From the NCBI RefSeq assembly GCF_900585905.1, contig NZ_UTVH01000034.1, forward strand, positions 1-64,000: a stretch of DNA of 64,000 nt. Direction: 5' to 3'. Numbering within the stretch: the first letter of the stretch is position 1; the number at the start of each line of letters is the position of its first letter. This document shows, piece after piece, positions 26,385-36,517 of the stretch. A program made the position numbers and the translations under genes. The notes under the pieces are model-generated. The model searched no databases. It was not told the DNA's origin and saw only the letters and a list, made by a program, of their open reading frames with translations. Origin of the DNA: Pseudomonas viridiflava. GTDB lineage: Bacteria > Pseudomonadota > Gammaproteobacteria > Pseudomonadales > Pseudomonadaceae.

Positions 26385-26999
26385 ATGGCCCCAGGGGTTT
26401 GTGCCGTAGTGCTGGCAGCCGGAGAGGGCAGCCGCTTCCAGGCGGTTGCCGGGCAAGGCCAGAGCAAGCTGCTGGCCCACTGCGCGGGTCGCGATGGCAG
26501 CGAGCGTCCGGTACTGGAGCACGTGTTGGTCAATCTGCAAGGTGTGGTCGACAGGATTGTGCTGGTGACGCGGCCTGATTGTCCTCCTGTCGCCGCGCTG
26601 GCTCGGCACTATCACTGTGAGCTGGTGTTGCTGGCCTCCGCCGGAATGGGCGACAGTATTGCCTGCGCCGTTGCTACGGCGCCTGATCACGATGCCTGGC
26701 TGATCGTCCTTGGCGACATGCCTTTTATCCTGCCGCAAACCCTGCACGAGGTCGTCGGATCGCTGCGCTGCGACAGTATCAGCGCGCCAGTGTTTGCTGG
26801 TGAGGCGGGTCATCCTGTGGGCTTTGGGCGCCACTACGGTTTGGCGTTGCGGACACTGAGCGGTGATCAGGGCGCGCGCCGCCTGTTCCGCGAGGGTCGT
26901 GTGCAGCGCATAGCAGTCGATGATCCTGGTGTGCTGTGGGACGTAGACGTGCCGCAACGGCTGATTTTTTCGCCATCTTCACGTGCGGTGTCGTTTTAG
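26385..26999 (+). CDS. MobA/MocA-like nucleotidyltransferase
   Basis: 204 residues. The N-terminal VVLAAGEGSRF is the nucleotide-binding glycine-rich motif of MobA-like NTP transferases, with a Lys in QSKLLAH and the metal-binding ILGDMP-type motif (VLGDMPFIL) near residue 108. Similar proteins cytidylate or guanylate molybdenum cofactor, but no molybdenum genes are near. The 5' part has a short insertion (AVAGQGQ, then CAGRDGSERP) compared with MocA. Specific function uncertain. Confidence 0.78.
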   Translation: MAPGVCAVVLAAGEGSRFQAVAGQGQSKLLAHCAGRDGSERPVLEHVLVNLQGVVDRIVLVTRPDCPPVAALARHYHCELVLLASAGMGDSIACAVATAPDHDAWLIVLGDMPFILPQTLHEVVGSLRCDSISAPVFAGEAGHPVGFGRHYGLALRTLSGDQGARRLFREGRVQRIAVDDPGVLWDVDVPQRLIFSPSSRAVSF

Positions 27000-27107
27000 G
27001 GGCTCCCGCGCTGGCGCTCCACCGATCAGTTCGACGCAGCGATAGCGGTCTCATCTGACACGCGCTACTAATCTATCGACAGACCCAGGCCCAGACGCCA
27101 CACAAAG

Positions 27108-27141
27108 AAAAGCCCCGCTTGCTTGCGCAGGCGGGGCTTTT
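27108..27141. terminator. Bidirectional terminator between the MobA-like gene and rne
   Basis: AAAAGCCCCGC and GCGGGGCTTTT form an 11-bp stem; A-run and T-run flank it, so it can serve transcripts from both sides. It lies 14 bp beyond the rne stop. Confidence 0.9.
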
Positions 27142-27154
27142 CATTCAGCGAGGA

Positions 27155-30100
27155 TCAAGCGAGCGGTTTAGGCTCTTTGCTCTCTTCCTGCGCGTGAGGA
27201 TGTTGCTCTGCCACTTCGTTGGAAGCCTGCAGGTTCTCGTCAACAACCGGTGGGGTAACGGCTGGTTCAGCTTCGGTCACTGTCGAGGCCGGCTGGGCAG
27301 CAGCGGCTTCTTCGGCTTCCTTCTGCAGACGCTTGCGACGACGCACTTCACGTGGATCGTTTGGCGCGCGTCCGTTGCTGCTTGCCAGCACCGGTTCGGC
27401 TTCAGGCGCTTGAGGACTGACAGGTACAGCAGCTTCAGCTTCCGCCGTTGGTGCCGTGACGACAATTTCAGGCGTCGCGTACTCGGCACGCTCTTCTATC
27501 AGCGCAGTTTCAGCTACCGGAGTCGCAACAGGCAGCTCGGCCGATTCAGTGGCTGCAGCCTCTTCATGGGCCTGGGCAGGCTCTGCCACTTCCTCAAACT
27601 GCGGCGCCGGTGTGAACGGCTCTGGCGTTGGCGTGAACGGTACGACGCGCTCAGCGTGGGGCGCTTCGAACAGCTCGCTTTGCGCAGCCATGGCAGGCGC
27701 TTGTGCAGCTACCGGTGCTGCGTGCTCAGGAGTGGCCTCCTCGGCGGTTGGCTGCACTTCTACATCCGGAGCACGTTCGGCCTGAGGTTGCTCATCAGCT
27801 ACCGGCGTTTCCACCACTGGCACTTCAACGGCCAAAGCCTCGCTCGCCGATGCATCACGTGCGGGTGCTTCAACCGCTGCGGCTTCGAACGCTGGCGTCT
27901 GAATCGACGGTGTCTCTATCACTGGCTGCGATACGAATGACGAGTCAGCAGAGTCAACGGTGGCGTTTGCACGCTCCGCCTGCTGATGCGCTTCGGCTTC
28001 GGCGGGGGCGCTGACGGCGCTGCCAGCGATTGCCGCGCTAACGGCCAGACCGGCAGCCAGATCGGCGTTGTTGCCTTCGGCAGCCTCTTCATCGGAACCT
28101 TCAGTGCCTTCAGCACCTTCGGAGCCTTCGATTTCATTGCCGTTGGCATCACGCTGACGCTCGCGACGGTTGCTGCGGCGACGCTGGCCACGGGAGCGGC
28201 GGCGAGGGCGATCACCCTCAGCGCCATCCTGCTGCTCGTCATTTGCCAACTCTTCGTTCGGCAGTGTCTCTTCTTCTTCGCTTGCTGCAGCAACCGGAGC
28301 CTGTTCGGTACGAGGCTGGCGCTCTTCACGAGGCGGTCGAGGCTGACGTTCTTCACGCGGTGCGCGTTCCGGGCGTTCTTCGCGCGGCAGGTCAACAGCC
28401 GGAGCGGCGTCAAGGGCTTCACGCAGTTCACGTACCGGACGATCTTCGCGGGATTTGCGGTCTTCGCGCGGGGCGCGGTTTGCGCGAGGTGCACGCTCTT
28501 CACGGGGTGCGCGGGCCGGACGTTCTTCACGTGGCGCTGCGCTGGTGTCTTCAGTCGTTTCACGCGCGGCACGCGGCGCACGCTCTTCACGCGGGGCACG
28601 TTCCTCGCGGGGCGCGCGCTCTTCACGTGGAGCACGTTCAGCACGTTCTTCACGAGGCTTGCGTTCTTCGTCGCGACGGGTATTGCGACCGCGGCTTTGT
28701 TGACGGCCGTTACGGCGTTCTTCGTTGCGCGCAGGGCGCTCGGCCGCCGGTTTCTCGACAACCACCGGTGCAGCAGGCTCTTCCTTGCTGGCAAACAGGC
28801 TCACCAGGGATTTGACCAGGCCCTTGAACAGGCTCGGCTCGGGAACAGGCGCTACCGGAGCAGGTGCAGCAGGTTCGACCGGGACCGGCGCATTGGCGCG
28901 CGCTGGTGCAGTCTTCACTGCAGCTTCCTGGCGAACCAGGGTGCGGGTCGCGGCAGCGGCTGGCGCCACTTCCTCGACTTCGGCTGCGGCCGCAGCGATT
29001 TCATAGCTGGTCTGGTTGGTGTGCGCTTCCGGGCTGTCATCACGCAGGCGCTGAACTTCGAAATGCGGAGTTTCGAGGTGATCGTTCGGCAGGATGATGA
29101 TGCGAGCGCGGGTGCGCAGTTCGATCTTGGTGATCGAGTTGCGTTTTTCGTTGAGCAGGAACGCGGCAACCGGGATCGGCACTTGCGCGCGGACCTCAGC
29201 GGTGCGGTCTTTCAGCGCTTCTTCTTCGATCAGGCGCAGGATCGCCAGCGACAGTGATTCCACATCACGAATGATGCCGGTGCCGTTGCAGCGAGGGCAG
29301 ACGATGCCGCTGCTTTCACCCAACGATGGACGCAGGCGCTGGCGCGACATCTCCAGCAGGCCGAAGCGGGAAATACGCCCGACCTGAACGCGGGCACGGT
29401 CGGCTTCCAGGCTTTCGCGGACTTTTTCTTCCACGGCGCGTTGGTTCTTGGCTGGCGTCATGTCGATGAAGTCGATGACGATCAGGCCGCCGATGTCGCG
29501 CAGACGCAGTTGACGGGCGATTTCTTCCGCCGCTTCAAGGTTGGTCTGCAGCGCGGTTTCTTCGATGTCGCTGCCTTTGGTGGCGCGCGCCGAGTTGATG
29601 TCGATGGATACGAGGGCTTCGGTCGGATCGATGACGATGGAGCCGCCGGAAGGCAGTTCGACGACGCGCTGGAAGGCGGTCTCGATCTGGCTTTCGATCT
29701 GGAAACGGTTGAACAGCGGCACGCTGTCTTCGTACAGCTTGATCTTGCTGGCGTACTGCGGCATCACCTGGCGGATGAAGGTCAGGGCTTCTTCCTGGGC
29801 TTCGATGCTGTCGATCAGCACTTCGCCGATGTCCTGGCGCAGGTAGTCGCGGATGGCGCGGATGATGACGTTGCTTTCCTGGTAGATCAGGAAAGGAGCG
29901 GAACGATCCAGCGACGCTTCCTTGATGGCGGTCCACAGCTGTAGCAGGTAGTCGAGGTCCCACTGCATTTCTTCGCTGCTGCGGCCCAGGCCGGCAGTGC
30001 GCACGATCAGGCCCATGTCGGCAGGCGCGATCAGCCCGTTCAGCGCTTCACGCAGTTCATTGCGCTCTTCGCCTTCGATGCGGCGGGAAATGCCGCCAGC

Positions 30101-30499
30101 ACGGGGATTGTTGGGCATCAGGACCAGATAACGACCGGCCAGGCTGATGAAGGTGGTCAGGGCTGCGCCTTTGTTGCCGCGCTCTTCCTTTTCGACCTGA
30201 ACAATGACTTCCTGGCCTTCGCTCAGGACGTCCTTGATATTGACGCGACCTTCAGGGGCTTTCTTGAAGTACTCGCGGGAGATTTCCTTGAGGGGCAGGA
30301 AGCCGTGGCGCTCAGAGCCGAAATCGACAAAGGCAGCCTCAAGGCTTGGTTCGATGCGAGTGATCCGGCCTTTGTAGATATTGGCCTTCTTCTGCTCACG
30401 GGCGCCGGACTCGATGTCCAGGTCATACAAGCGCTGGCCGTCTACCAGTGCAACGCGCAACTCTTCGGGTTGAGTTGCGTTAATCAGCATTCTTTTCAT
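27155..30499 (-). CDS. rne: Ribonuclease E
   Basis: 1114 residues. The catalytic half has the S1 RNA-binding domain, RNase H-like and DNase I-like regions ([11 protein letters not shown]) and the zinc-link CPRCNGTG at about residues 400-407. The C-terminal half is a disordered scaffold for the RNA degradosome: Arg/Glu-rich with APREER repeats at about residues 613-673, then Ala/Glu/Pro-rich. The start [10 protein letters not shown] at 30499 is the Pseudomonas one; the longer open frame to 30547 runs into the leader hairpins. Expression is probably self-limited through the long leader. Confidence 0.96.
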   Translation of the reverse strand: MKRMLINATQPEELRVALVDGQRLYDLDIESGAREQKKANIYKGRITRIEPSLEAAFVDFGSERHGFLPLKEISREYFKKAPEGRVNIKDVLSEGQEVIVQVEKEERGNKGAALTTFISLAGRYLVLMPNNPRAGGISRRIEGEERNELREALNGLIAPADMGLIVRTAGLGRSSEEMQWDLDYLLQLWTAIKEASLDRSAPFLIYQESNVIIRAIRDYLRQDIGEVLIDSIEAQEEALTFIRQVMPQYASKIKLYEDSVPLFNRFQIESQIETAFQRVVELPSGGSIVIDPTEALVSIDINSARATKGSDIEETALQTNLEAAEEIARQLRLRDIGGLIVIDFIDMTPAKNQRAVEEKVRESLEADRARVQVGRISRFGLLEMSRQRLRPSLGESSGIVCPRCNGTGIIRDVESLSLAILRLIEEEALKDRTAEVRAQVPIPVAAFLLNEKRNSITKIELRTRARIIILPNDHLETPHFEVQRLRDDSPEAHTNQTSYEIAAAAAEVEEVAPAAAATRTLVRQEAAVKTAPARANAPVPVEPAAPAPVAPVPEPSLFKGLVKSLVSLFASKEEPAAPVVVEKPAAERPARNEERRNGRQQSRGRNTRRDEERKPREERAERAPREERAPREERAPREERAPRAARETTEDTSAAPREERPARAPREERAPRANRAPREDRKSREDRPVRELREALDAAPAVDLPREERPERAPREERQPRPPREERQPRTEQAPVAAASEEEETLPNEELANDEQQDGAEGDRPRRRSRGQRRRSNRRERQRDANGNEIEGSEGAEGTEGSDEEAAEGNNADLAAGLAVSAAIAGSAVSAPAEAEAHQQAERANATVDSADSSFVSQPVIETPSIQTPAFEAAAVEAPARDASASEALAVEVPVVETPVADEQPQAERAPDVEVQPTAEEATPEHAAPVAAQAPAMAAQSELFEAPHAERVVPFTPTPEPFTPAPQFEEVAEPAQAHEEAAATESAELPVATPVAETALIEERAEYATPEIVVTAPTAEAEAAVPVSPQAPEAEPVLASSNGRAPNDPREVRRRKRLQKEAEEAAAAQPASTVTEAEPAVTPPVVDENLQASNEVAEQHPHAQEESKEPKPLA

Positions 30500-31147
30500 G
30501 TAGTACCGTCGGTTTCCGGGCTGCCGGAAACGGCGTTCGGCACACACGACTTCTCACGGTCGGTGTCAGGGCGCGTCAGGAGTGGTTGGCCACTCCAGTG
30601 TCTAGCGAATGACCACCCGCGAGGGGTGGAATCGCGACGACGTTTCCTGCTTGCTGGGATGACAGAAAATACACCCTTCAGCACAAGCTTTGTCAGGAGG
30701 AGGAATCGACCATCGGCAGCGGACGAGATGAAGCGTCTGAAACAAGCCTTGTGCTACACAGTCCGATGGTTGTGCGTCTCCACCCTACACGTATCCTTGA
30801 TAATTCGGGTGCTGCCGCGCGCTGAATCCGCAACGGGTTGGCATTTACCGCGATCTTCTCCAGAGAAGGTCGCGCATCATGGCTTGAGGCGTTGTTTCCG
30901 AAACATTCGCTCCGGTCGGCTGCAAACGACTGCACTTTGTGAACTGGCCGTGAATTATTAGCTCTGAAGGCGAGTGAAAACTCTGCGATCTGGCGTGTTT
31001 CAGGCCTCATGTCACCTGCGCTTGTTGCGTCTGTAGCCGCTCCGTTGTCACCGAAAGCCCCGTAGGACGGCCTCGCGTCCTCGTGAATTGCGTAGGGCAG
31101 GGCCGGTCGTAAACCGTTTGTCCGCTGTCCAGACCGCTTTTGGCGGC
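30500..31147 (-). promoter_or_regulatory. Long rne 5' leader with stable hairpins
   Basis: About 650 nt between the predicted transcription start and the rne start codon. Hairpins seen: GTTTCCGG/CCGGAAAC (30512-30531), GAGTGG/CCACTC (30580-30595), CCACCC/GGGTGG (30613-30629) and AGGACG/CGTCCT (31064-31081). In enterobacteria the rne leader lets RNase E control its own mRNA, and a Pseudomonas-specific rne-II leader motif is known. No convincing gene lies in this stretch. Confidence 0.7.
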
Positions 31148-31154
31148 GTTCGCG

Positions 31155-31183
31155 ACTATAGCAGCAATCATTAAGTGCTTCAA
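31155..31183 (-). promoter_or_regulatory. rne promoter
   Basis: On the minus strand: -35 TTGAAG, 17-bp spacer, -10 TATAGT; predicted start near 31147. This gives the long leader described for 30500-31147 and points away from rluC. Confidence 0.72.
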
Positions 31184-31212
31184 ATCCATAAAAAATTGTT
31201 ATGATTTGCGCC

Positions 31213-32169
31213 ATGACAAACACCACCCCTCCAACCCCCGGCGTCCAGCTGGTAGAGGTTGCGCCGGAATATGCCGGTCAACGCATCGATAATTTTCTGG
31301 TCACTTTCCTCAAAGGTGTGCCCAAGACGCTGATTTATCGCATCCTGCGCAAAGGCGAGGTGCGCGTGAACAAAGGCCGCATCAAGCCTGAGTACAAGTT
31401 GCAGGCTGGCGATATCATTCGTGTGCCGCCCGTACGCGTGCCCGAGCGAGACGCGCCCGTACCCGTGGCTCAGGGCCTGCTGCAGCGGCTGGAGGCGGCC
31501 ATCGTCCATGAAGACAAGGGCCTGATCGTGCTGAACAAGCCGGCCGGTATCGCGGTGCATGGCGGCAGCGGCCTGAGTTTCGGCGTCATCGAGGCCTTCC
31601 GCCAGTTGCGCCCGGATGCCAAGGAGCTGGAGCTGGTGCACCGCCTGGACCGCGACACGTCCGGGCTGCTGATGATTGCCAAGAAGCGCAGCATGCTGCG
31701 CCATCTGCATGAAGCGCTGCGCGGCGACGGTGTGGACAAGCGTTACATGGCGCTGGTGCGTGGTCGCTGGGATACCGCGCAGAAACGGGTCAGCGCGCCA
31801 CTGCTCAAAAGCAACCTGCGTTCCGGCGAGCGCATGGTCGAGGTCAATGACGAAGGCAAAGAAGCATTGACGATCTTTAAGGTGTTGCGCCGCTTCGGTG
31901 ATTTCGCCACGCTGGTGGAGGCCAAACCGGTCACCGGGCGCACTCATCAGATTCGAGTGCACACCTTGCACGCCGGGCACGCGATTGCCGGCGACACCAA
32001 ATATGGCGATGAAAACTTCAGTCGCGAGATTCGTGATCTGGGCGGCAAGCGTCTGTTCCTGCACGCCTACATGCTGACAGTGCCGCTGCCCGATGGTGGC
32101 GAACTGAAGCTTGAGGCCCCGGTTGACGAGATGTGGGCAAAGACTGTGGAGCGTTTGAGTGCGACGTGA
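31213..32169 (+). CDS. rluC: 23S rRNA pseudouridine synthase RluC
   Basis: 318 residues. N-terminal S4 domain ([12 protein letters not shown], then VRVNKGRI) and RluA-type catalytic domain with [17 protein letters not shown] (catalytic Asp) and GRTHQIRVH. Makes pseudouridines 955, 2504 and 2580. The ATG at 31213 gives the typical start; no clear Shine-Dalgarno precedes it. It diverges from rne. Confidence 0.95.
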   Translation: MTNTTPPTPGVQLVEVAPEYAGQRIDNFLVTFLKGVPKTLIYRILRKGEVRVNKGRIKPEYKLQAGDIIRVPPVRVPERDAPVPVAQGLLQRLEAAIVHEDKGLIVLNKPAGIAVHGGSGLSFGVIEAFRQLRPDAKELELVHRLDRDTSGLLMIAKKRSMLRHLHEALRGDGVDKRYMALVRGRWDTAQKRVSAPLLKSNLRSGERMVEVNDEGKEALTIFKVLRRFGDFATLVEAKPVTGRTHQIRVHTLHAGHAIAGDTKYGDENFSREIRDLGGKRLFLHAYMLTVPLPDGGELKLEAPVDEMWAKTVERLSAT

Positions 32170-32857
32170 CCATGACTTGCGAAAGTATGACCTGCTGATT
32201 TTCGACTGGGATGGCACCCTGGCCGACTCCATCGGCCGAATCGTTCAGGCGATGCGGGTTGCAGCGCAGTTGAGCGACAGGCCTGAGCGAGACGAGCTGG
32301 CAATCAAGGGCATCATCGGCCTGGGCCTGCCGGAAGCGATCCGCACTTTGTACCCCGACATCGGCGCTGCTGACCTGATCAGTTTCCGTCAACACTACGC
32401 CGACAGTTATATGGGCATGGACCACGAAGCGCCTTCGCCGCTGTTCGCCCATGTGCGTGAAACCATCGAACAGTTTCGTGCCGACGGCTATCAGTTGGCG
32501 GTGGCCACCGGCAAGGCGCGACGTGGTCTTGATCGTGTGCTGGGGGCTCATGGCTGGCTCGACTGGTTCGACGTCACCCGTGCCGCCGATGAAACCGCCA
32601 GCAAGCCGGACCCGTTGATGCTGCACGAGATTCTGCAACACTGCGGCGTGGGCCCAGAGCGCGCGTTGATGGTGGGCGATTCTTCTTTTGATCTATTGAT
32701 GGCACGCAATGCTGGCATGGATGCTGTCGCAGTGGGTTACGGCGCACAGTCGCTTGACTCGCTGCGCCAGTACCAGCCGCGTCTGGCCATCGAATGTTTT
32801 TCCGAGTTGCGAACCTGGCTTGCCGGGCGCAGTGATCAGTCTTCCTGGGTGGGGTAG
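32159..32857 (+). CDS. HAD-family hydrolase (phosphoglycolate phosphatase-like)
   Basis: 232 residues. HAD motif I is [10 protein letters not shown] (nucleophile Asp), motif II VATGK, motif III around SKPDP, motif [17 protein letters not shown]. This gene beside rluC and sppA is typical of Pseudomonas. GTG 32159, with GGAG 7 nt upstream, overlaps the rluC end; TTG 32177 is an alternative. Substrate unknown. Confidence 0.88.
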   Translation: MRRDHDLRKYDLLIFDWDGTLADSIGRIVQAMRVAAQLSDRPERDELAIKGIIGLGLPEAIRTLYPDIGAADLISFRQHYADSYMGMDHEAPSPLFAHVRETIEQFRADGYQLAVATGKARRGLDRVLGAHGWLDWFDVTRAADETASKPDPLMLHEILQHCGVGPERALMVGDSSFDLLMARNAGMDAVAVGYGAQSLDSLRQYQPRLAIECFSELRTWLAGRSDQSSWVG

Positions 32858-32864
32858 TAAATAA

Positions 32865-33869
32865 ATGACGGATGAATGGAAGGCGCCAGCGGCCGGTGGC
32901 CCGGATGAGCCTGTGAGCGCGACTGGCGATCAGAAAAGCTGGAAGCTGCTGGAGAAGACCCTCCTGGCGGGCATTCAGGAACAGCGTCGCTCCCGGCGCT
33001 GGGGGATTTTCTTCAAGCTGGTAACGTTCGCTTATCTGATTGCAGCACTGTTTCTGTTCACCCCTGCGCTGGACTTCGATAAAAGTGCGGCTAGCAGCAC
33101 GAGCCACACCGCGCTGATCGAAATTGAAGGCATGATTGCCGATAAGGAGCCAGCCAGCGCCGACAATATTGTCGGCAGCCTGCGTGCGGCCTTTGCCGAC
33201 AAAAACACCAAAGGCGTGATTCTGCGCATTAACAGCCCGGGCGGCAGCCCTGTGCAGTCGGGCTACGTGGCGGACGAGATCCGTCGTCTGCGTGCCGAGA
33301 AGCCAGCGATCAAGGTCTACGCGGTGATCAGCGATCTGGGCGCATCCGGTGCTTATTACATCGCCAGCGCTGCCGATCAGATCTATGCCGACAAGGCCAG
33401 TCTGGTGGGTTCCATCGGCGTGACGGCGGCGGGTTTCGGTTTTGTCGGCACCATGGAGAAGCTGGGCGTCGACCGGCGCACTTATACCTCCGGTGAGCAC
33501 AAGTCATTTCTCGATCCGTTCCAGCCACAGAAAGCTGAGGAAACTGCATTCTGGCAGGGTGTCCTGGACACCACCCACAAGCAGTTCATTGCCAGCGTGA
33601 AGCAGGGTCGAGGCGACCGGCTCAAGGACAAAGAGCATCCGGAGCTGTTCTCCGGTCTGGTCTGGACCGGCGAGCAGGCCCTGCCGCTGGGTTTGATCGA
33701 CGGCCTGGGCAGTGCGAGTTACGTGGCGCGGGAAGTGATCGGCGAGAAGGAAATGGTGGATTACACCGTCCAGGAGTCGGCCTTTGATCGTTTCTCGAAA
33801 AAACTGGGCGCCAGTGTGGCGGATCAGATTGCCATGTGGGCCGGTTTCAAAGGGCCTGCGTTGCGTTAA
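32865..33869 (+). CDS. sppA: S49 family signal peptide peptidase (SppA/SohB-like)
   Basis: 334 residues. One membrane segment (FFKLVTFAYLIAALFLF) at about residues 49-65, then the S49 peptidase domain: INSPGGSP, the catalytic Ser in DLGASGAYYIAS, and the Lys in GEHKSFLDPF. Short single-domain form. Digests leftover signal peptides in the inner membrane. 7 bp after the HAD gene, closed by a terminator. Confidence 0.93.
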   Translation: MTDEWKAPAAGGPDEPVSATGDQKSWKLLEKTLLAGIQEQRRSRRWGIFFKLVTFAYLIAALFLFTPALDFDKSAASSTSHTALIEIEGMIADKEPASADNIVGSLRAAFADKNTKGVILRINSPGGSPVQSGYVADEIRRLRAEKPAIKVYAVISDLGASGAYYIASAADQIYADKASLVGSIGVTAAGFGFVGTMEKLGVDRRTYTSGEHKSFLDPFQPQKAEETAFWQGVLDTTHKQFIASVKQGRGDRLKDKEHPELFSGLVWTGEQALPLGLIDGLGSASYVAREVIGEKEMVDYTVQESAFDRFSKKLGASVADQIAMWAGFKGPALR

Positions 33870-33887
33870 GCGGTCTGGCGGGAATGT

Positions 33888-33918
33888 CAGAAAACCCGAC
33901 CACTGGTCGGGTTTTCTG
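33888..33918. terminator. Bidirectional terminator between sppA and maf
   Basis: CAGAAAACCCGACC and GGTCGGGTTTTCTG form a 14-bp perfect stem with a 3-nt loop. The genes on both sides converge on it. Confidence 0.9.
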
Positions 33919-33927
33919 TCTGTGTGT

Positions 33928-34506
33928 TCAGGGCAGCGTGATGCCTTCCTTTATTAGCATGTCCACCAGGCGGATCAGTGGCAGGCCGACGAGGCTGGTG
34001 GCGTCGCTGCCTTCAGTGCTGCGAAACAGGCTGACGCCAAGGCCTTCGGCTTTGAAGCTGCCTGCGCAGTCGTAGGGCTGTTCGGCGTGCAGGTAGCGCT
34101 CGATGCTGGCGGTGTCCAGTGTCCGCATGTGAACCACAAAAGGGACGTGATCGGTCTGGTACTGTCCGGTATGGCTGTTGAGCAGCGTCAGGCCGGTGAG
34201 AAAGGTGACGCTTGACCCGCTGGCGGCGCTCAGCTGCTGCCGCGCGCGCTCGAAGGTGTGAGGTTTGCCAATGATCTGCCCGTCAAGCACTGCGACTTGA
34301 TCGGAGCCAACGATCAGGTGCTGCGGGAACCTGGCGGCCAGTGCCTGGGCCTTGGACCGGGCCAGGCGCCTTACCAGGGTCTCGGCGCTTTCGCCTGACT
34401 TGGGGCTTTCGTCAATGTCCGGCGAGCTGCAGGTGAAGGGCAGGCGCAGGCGGTTGAGCAACTCGCGGCGGTAGGGCGAGCTTGAGGCGAGGACCAGGGG
34501 CAACAT
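33928..34506 (-). CDS. maf: Maf-like nucleotide pyrophosphatase (YceF type)
   Basis: 192 residues from ATG 34506 (CGGAG upstream). The Maf signature LASSSPYRRELL is at the N-terminus; IVGSDQVAVLDG carries catalytic residues. The YceF subfamily hydrolyses m7GTP. The frame is open upstream to 34656 but that overlaps the divergent yceD and its promoter, so the shorter start is chosen. Confidence 0.93.
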   Translation of the reverse strand: MLPLVLASSSPYRRELLNRLRLPFTCSSPDIDESPKSGESAETLVRRLARSKAQALAARFPQHLIVGSDQVAVLDGQIIGKPHTFERARQQLSAASGSSVTFLTGLTLLNSHTGQYQTDHVPFVVHMRTLDTASIERYLHAEQPYDCAGSFKAEGLGVSLFRSTEGSDATSLVGLPLIRLVDMLIKEGITLP

Positions 34507-34591
34507 GCTGTTCTCCGGGGTGGGCAGGTGGCGGTATCGCACCTTGGAAGGCATCAGCCGACATTGTGCAGGTTTTAGCCCTGAATTTCCT

Positions 34592-34620
34592 TTGACATGC
34601 CTAGGGGTCGTCCCTAGAAT
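34592..34620 (+). promoter_or_regulatory. Consensus sigma-70 promoter of the yceD-rpmF-fab block
   Basis: TTGACA (34592-34597), 17-bp spacer, TAGAAT (34615-34620). CTAGGG (34601-34606) and CCCTAG (34612-34617) form a dyad covering the spacer and the -10. Predicted start is 34626-34628, only 2-4 nt before the yceD ATG. Confidence 0.85.
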
Positions 34621-34629
34621 GCTGCGCCT

Positions 34630-35157
34630 ATGTTGAATGACCCGATTCCACCTCACGTTGACCCGCGCAAATTGGCTGATCGTGGCACCACCCTTCAGGG
34701 TGAAGTGTTGCTGGCCGATTTGGAGAGACTCTGCGACCCGATTGCCGACAATGTCGGTACGGTGCAGGCCAGATTCATTTTTGAACGTGACGAACGTCGT
34801 TCAGTGGTTATCCACAGTGCGATTGACGTTTCGGTCAAGATGGTTTGCCAGCGTTGTCTTGAGCTGGTGACCCTGCCGATCCACAGCGAATGCAGTTATG
34901 CCGTGGTGAAGGAGGGTGCGAATACCCAGTCGTTACCGAAAGGTTATGACGTGCTGGAACTGGGCGAAGATCCTTTGGATCTGCTGGCATTGATCGAGGA
35001 AGAGCTTCTGCTCGCCTTGCCCATTGTGCCTGCTCATCATCCGGAAGAATGCCAGCAACCGGCGGGTCTCGATGAGCCCGAACCGAGCGTGGACGAGGTA
35101 ACGCGGTCCAACCCGTTCAGTGTATTGGCGCAGTTAAAGCGTGACCCAAACGTTTAG
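34630..35157 (+). CDS. yceD: YceD family protein (DUF177)
   Basis: 175 residues. The DUF177 family is conserved next to rpmF across bacteria and is linked to 23S rRNA accumulation. CQRCLE near residue 77 and the acidic YDVLELGEDPLDLLALIEEELLLALP are typical. No Shine-Dalgarno precedes the ATG, and the promoter is immediately upstream, so translation may use a nearly leaderless mRNA. Confidence 0.93.
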   Translation: MLNDPIPPHVDPRKLADRGTTLQGEVLLADLERLCDPIADNVGTVQARFIFERDERRSVVIHSAIDVSVKMVCQRCLELVTLPIHSECSYAVVKEGANTQSLPKGYDVLELGEDPLDLLALIEEELLLALPIVPAHHPEECQQPAGLDEPEPSVDEVTRSNPFSVLAQLKRDPNV

Positions 35158-35170
35158 GAGTTAATCAATT

Positions 35171-35353
35171 ATGGCTGTTCAGCAGAACAAAAAATCCCGC
35201 TCTGCCCGTGACATGCGTCGTTCCCACGACGCGCTTGAGGCGAGCACTCTGTCGGTAGAAAAGACCACTGGTGAAATTCACCTGCGTCACCACGTATCGC
35301 CGGAAGGTGTTTACCGTGGTCGTAAAGTGATCGACAAGGGCGCTGACGAGTAA
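35171..35353 (+). CDS. rpmF: 50S ribosomal protein L32
   Basis: 60 residues, [20 protein letters not shown], typical of L32. It lacks the zinc CxxC pairs of the zinc-type paralog. TAGGAG lies upstream. 13 bp after yceD, the classic yceD-rpmF pair. Confidence 0.97.
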   Translation: MAVQQNKKSRSARDMRRSHDALEASTLSVEKTTGEIHLRHHVSPEGVYRGRKVIDKGADE

Positions 35354-35357
35354 TTTC

Positions 35358-36365
35358 TTGTCCGCTCCGATCATCGCGATCGACGCAATGGGCGGGGACT
35401 TCGGTCCCCGCAACATTGTCCAGGCAAGCTTCGCGTGCCTGGCTGCTACGCCCTCGCTGCACCTGACCCTTGTTGGTCAAGCCCCTCTGATTGAAACATT
35501 CGTCGCCCAACATCGTGGTGTGGATCACTCACGCCTGCGCATCGTCAATGCCAGCGAAGTGATTACCATGGAGGAGCGGCCTTCCCAGGTGTTGCGTGGC
35601 AAGCCGGATTCCTCAATGCGGGTGGCGCTTGATCTGGTGGCGAGCGGCAGTGCCCAGGCATGCGTCAGTGCCGGCAATACCGGAGCGTTGATGGTGCTGT
35701 CGCGTCTGGTGCTGGGCACGTTGCCGGGCATTGATCGTCCGGCCATGGTTGCCGCCATTCCCACTCGCATGGGTTACTGCCAGCTGCTGGATCTGGGCGC
35801 CAACGTCGATTGTTCTGCGCAGAATCTCTATCAGTTCGCGCTCATGGGGGCTGTGGCTGCCGAGACGCTTGGCGTTGTACGGCCCAGAGTGGCGCTGCTT
35901 AACGTTGGCACCGAGCAGGTCAAGGGCAATCAGCAGGTCAAGCTTGCAGCCACCCTGCTGCAGGCTGCTGCGGGTATCAATTACATCGGCTTCGTCGAAG
36001 GTGACGGTTTGTATCGTGGCGAAGCCGATGTCGTGGTGTGTGACGGTTTTGTCGGCAACGCTGTACTCAAGTCCAGCGAAGGCCTGGCGAGCATGATTTC
36101 AGCCCGCGTCGATGCGCTGTTCAGGCAGACACTGCTCAATCGCGCCGTCGGGCTGCTGGCCAGGCCGCTGCTCAGGCGCCTGCAGACCGACCTTGCCCCG
36201 GCCCGACATAACGGCGCCAGTTTTCTAGGGTTGCAGGGGATTGTGGTCAAAAGTCATGGCGCGGCCAGCATCCAGGGCTTTCAGAGTGCCATACAGCGCG
36301 CGTTGATCGAGGTCGAAGAGAATCTTCCTCAGTGCCTGCAGGGTCGTCTTGAAGCGCTACTGTAG
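35358..36365 (+). CDS. plsX: Phosphate acyltransferase PlsX
   Basis: 335 residues, TTG start 4 bp after rpm[13 protein letters not shown] and [10 protein letters not shown] are diagnostic. Makes acyl-phosphate from acyl-ACP for phospholipid synthesis. No fabH follows; the next gene is fabD, as is usual in Pseudomonas. Confidence 0.95.
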   Translation: MSAPIIAIDAMGGDFGPRNIVQASFACLAATPSLHLTLVGQAPLIETFVAQHRGVDHSRLRIVNASEVITMEERPSQVLRGKPDSSMRVALDLVASGSAQACVSAGNTGALMVLSRLVLGTLPGIDRPAMVAAIPTRMGYCQLLDLGANVDCSAQNLYQFALMGAVAAETLGVVRPRVALLNVGTEQVKGNQQVKLAATLLQAAAGINYIGFVEGDGLYRGEADVVVCDGFVGNAVLKSSEGLASMISARVDALFRQTLLNRAVGLLARPLLRRLQTDLAPARHNGASFLGLQGIVVKSHGAASIQGFQSAIQRALIEVEENLPQCLQGRLEALL

Positions 36366-36517
36366 GTGATCAAAGGCGACGATCAGGGTGCGGGTCCGCT
36401 AGAATGTGACGCCGCTGACTGGCCGGTCATCAAACTGGCCATTCGCGACACATGAATTTCTCGCGTTCGGCTGCGGCCGGGCGTTTATTTTGACGACCAT
36501 ATTCAGGGGCTTGTTTT

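Noticed and set aside
27986..29257. 423-residue open frame on the plus strand across rne
   Set aside because: It is antisense to the repetitive Arg/Glu/Ala-rich half of RNase E; codon composition of rne explains the open frame, and the protein is low-complexity without any domain.
36400..36405. TAGAAT as a fabD promoter
   Set aside because: No -35 of reasonable quality at 16-18 bp; kept only as a remark in the fabD entry.
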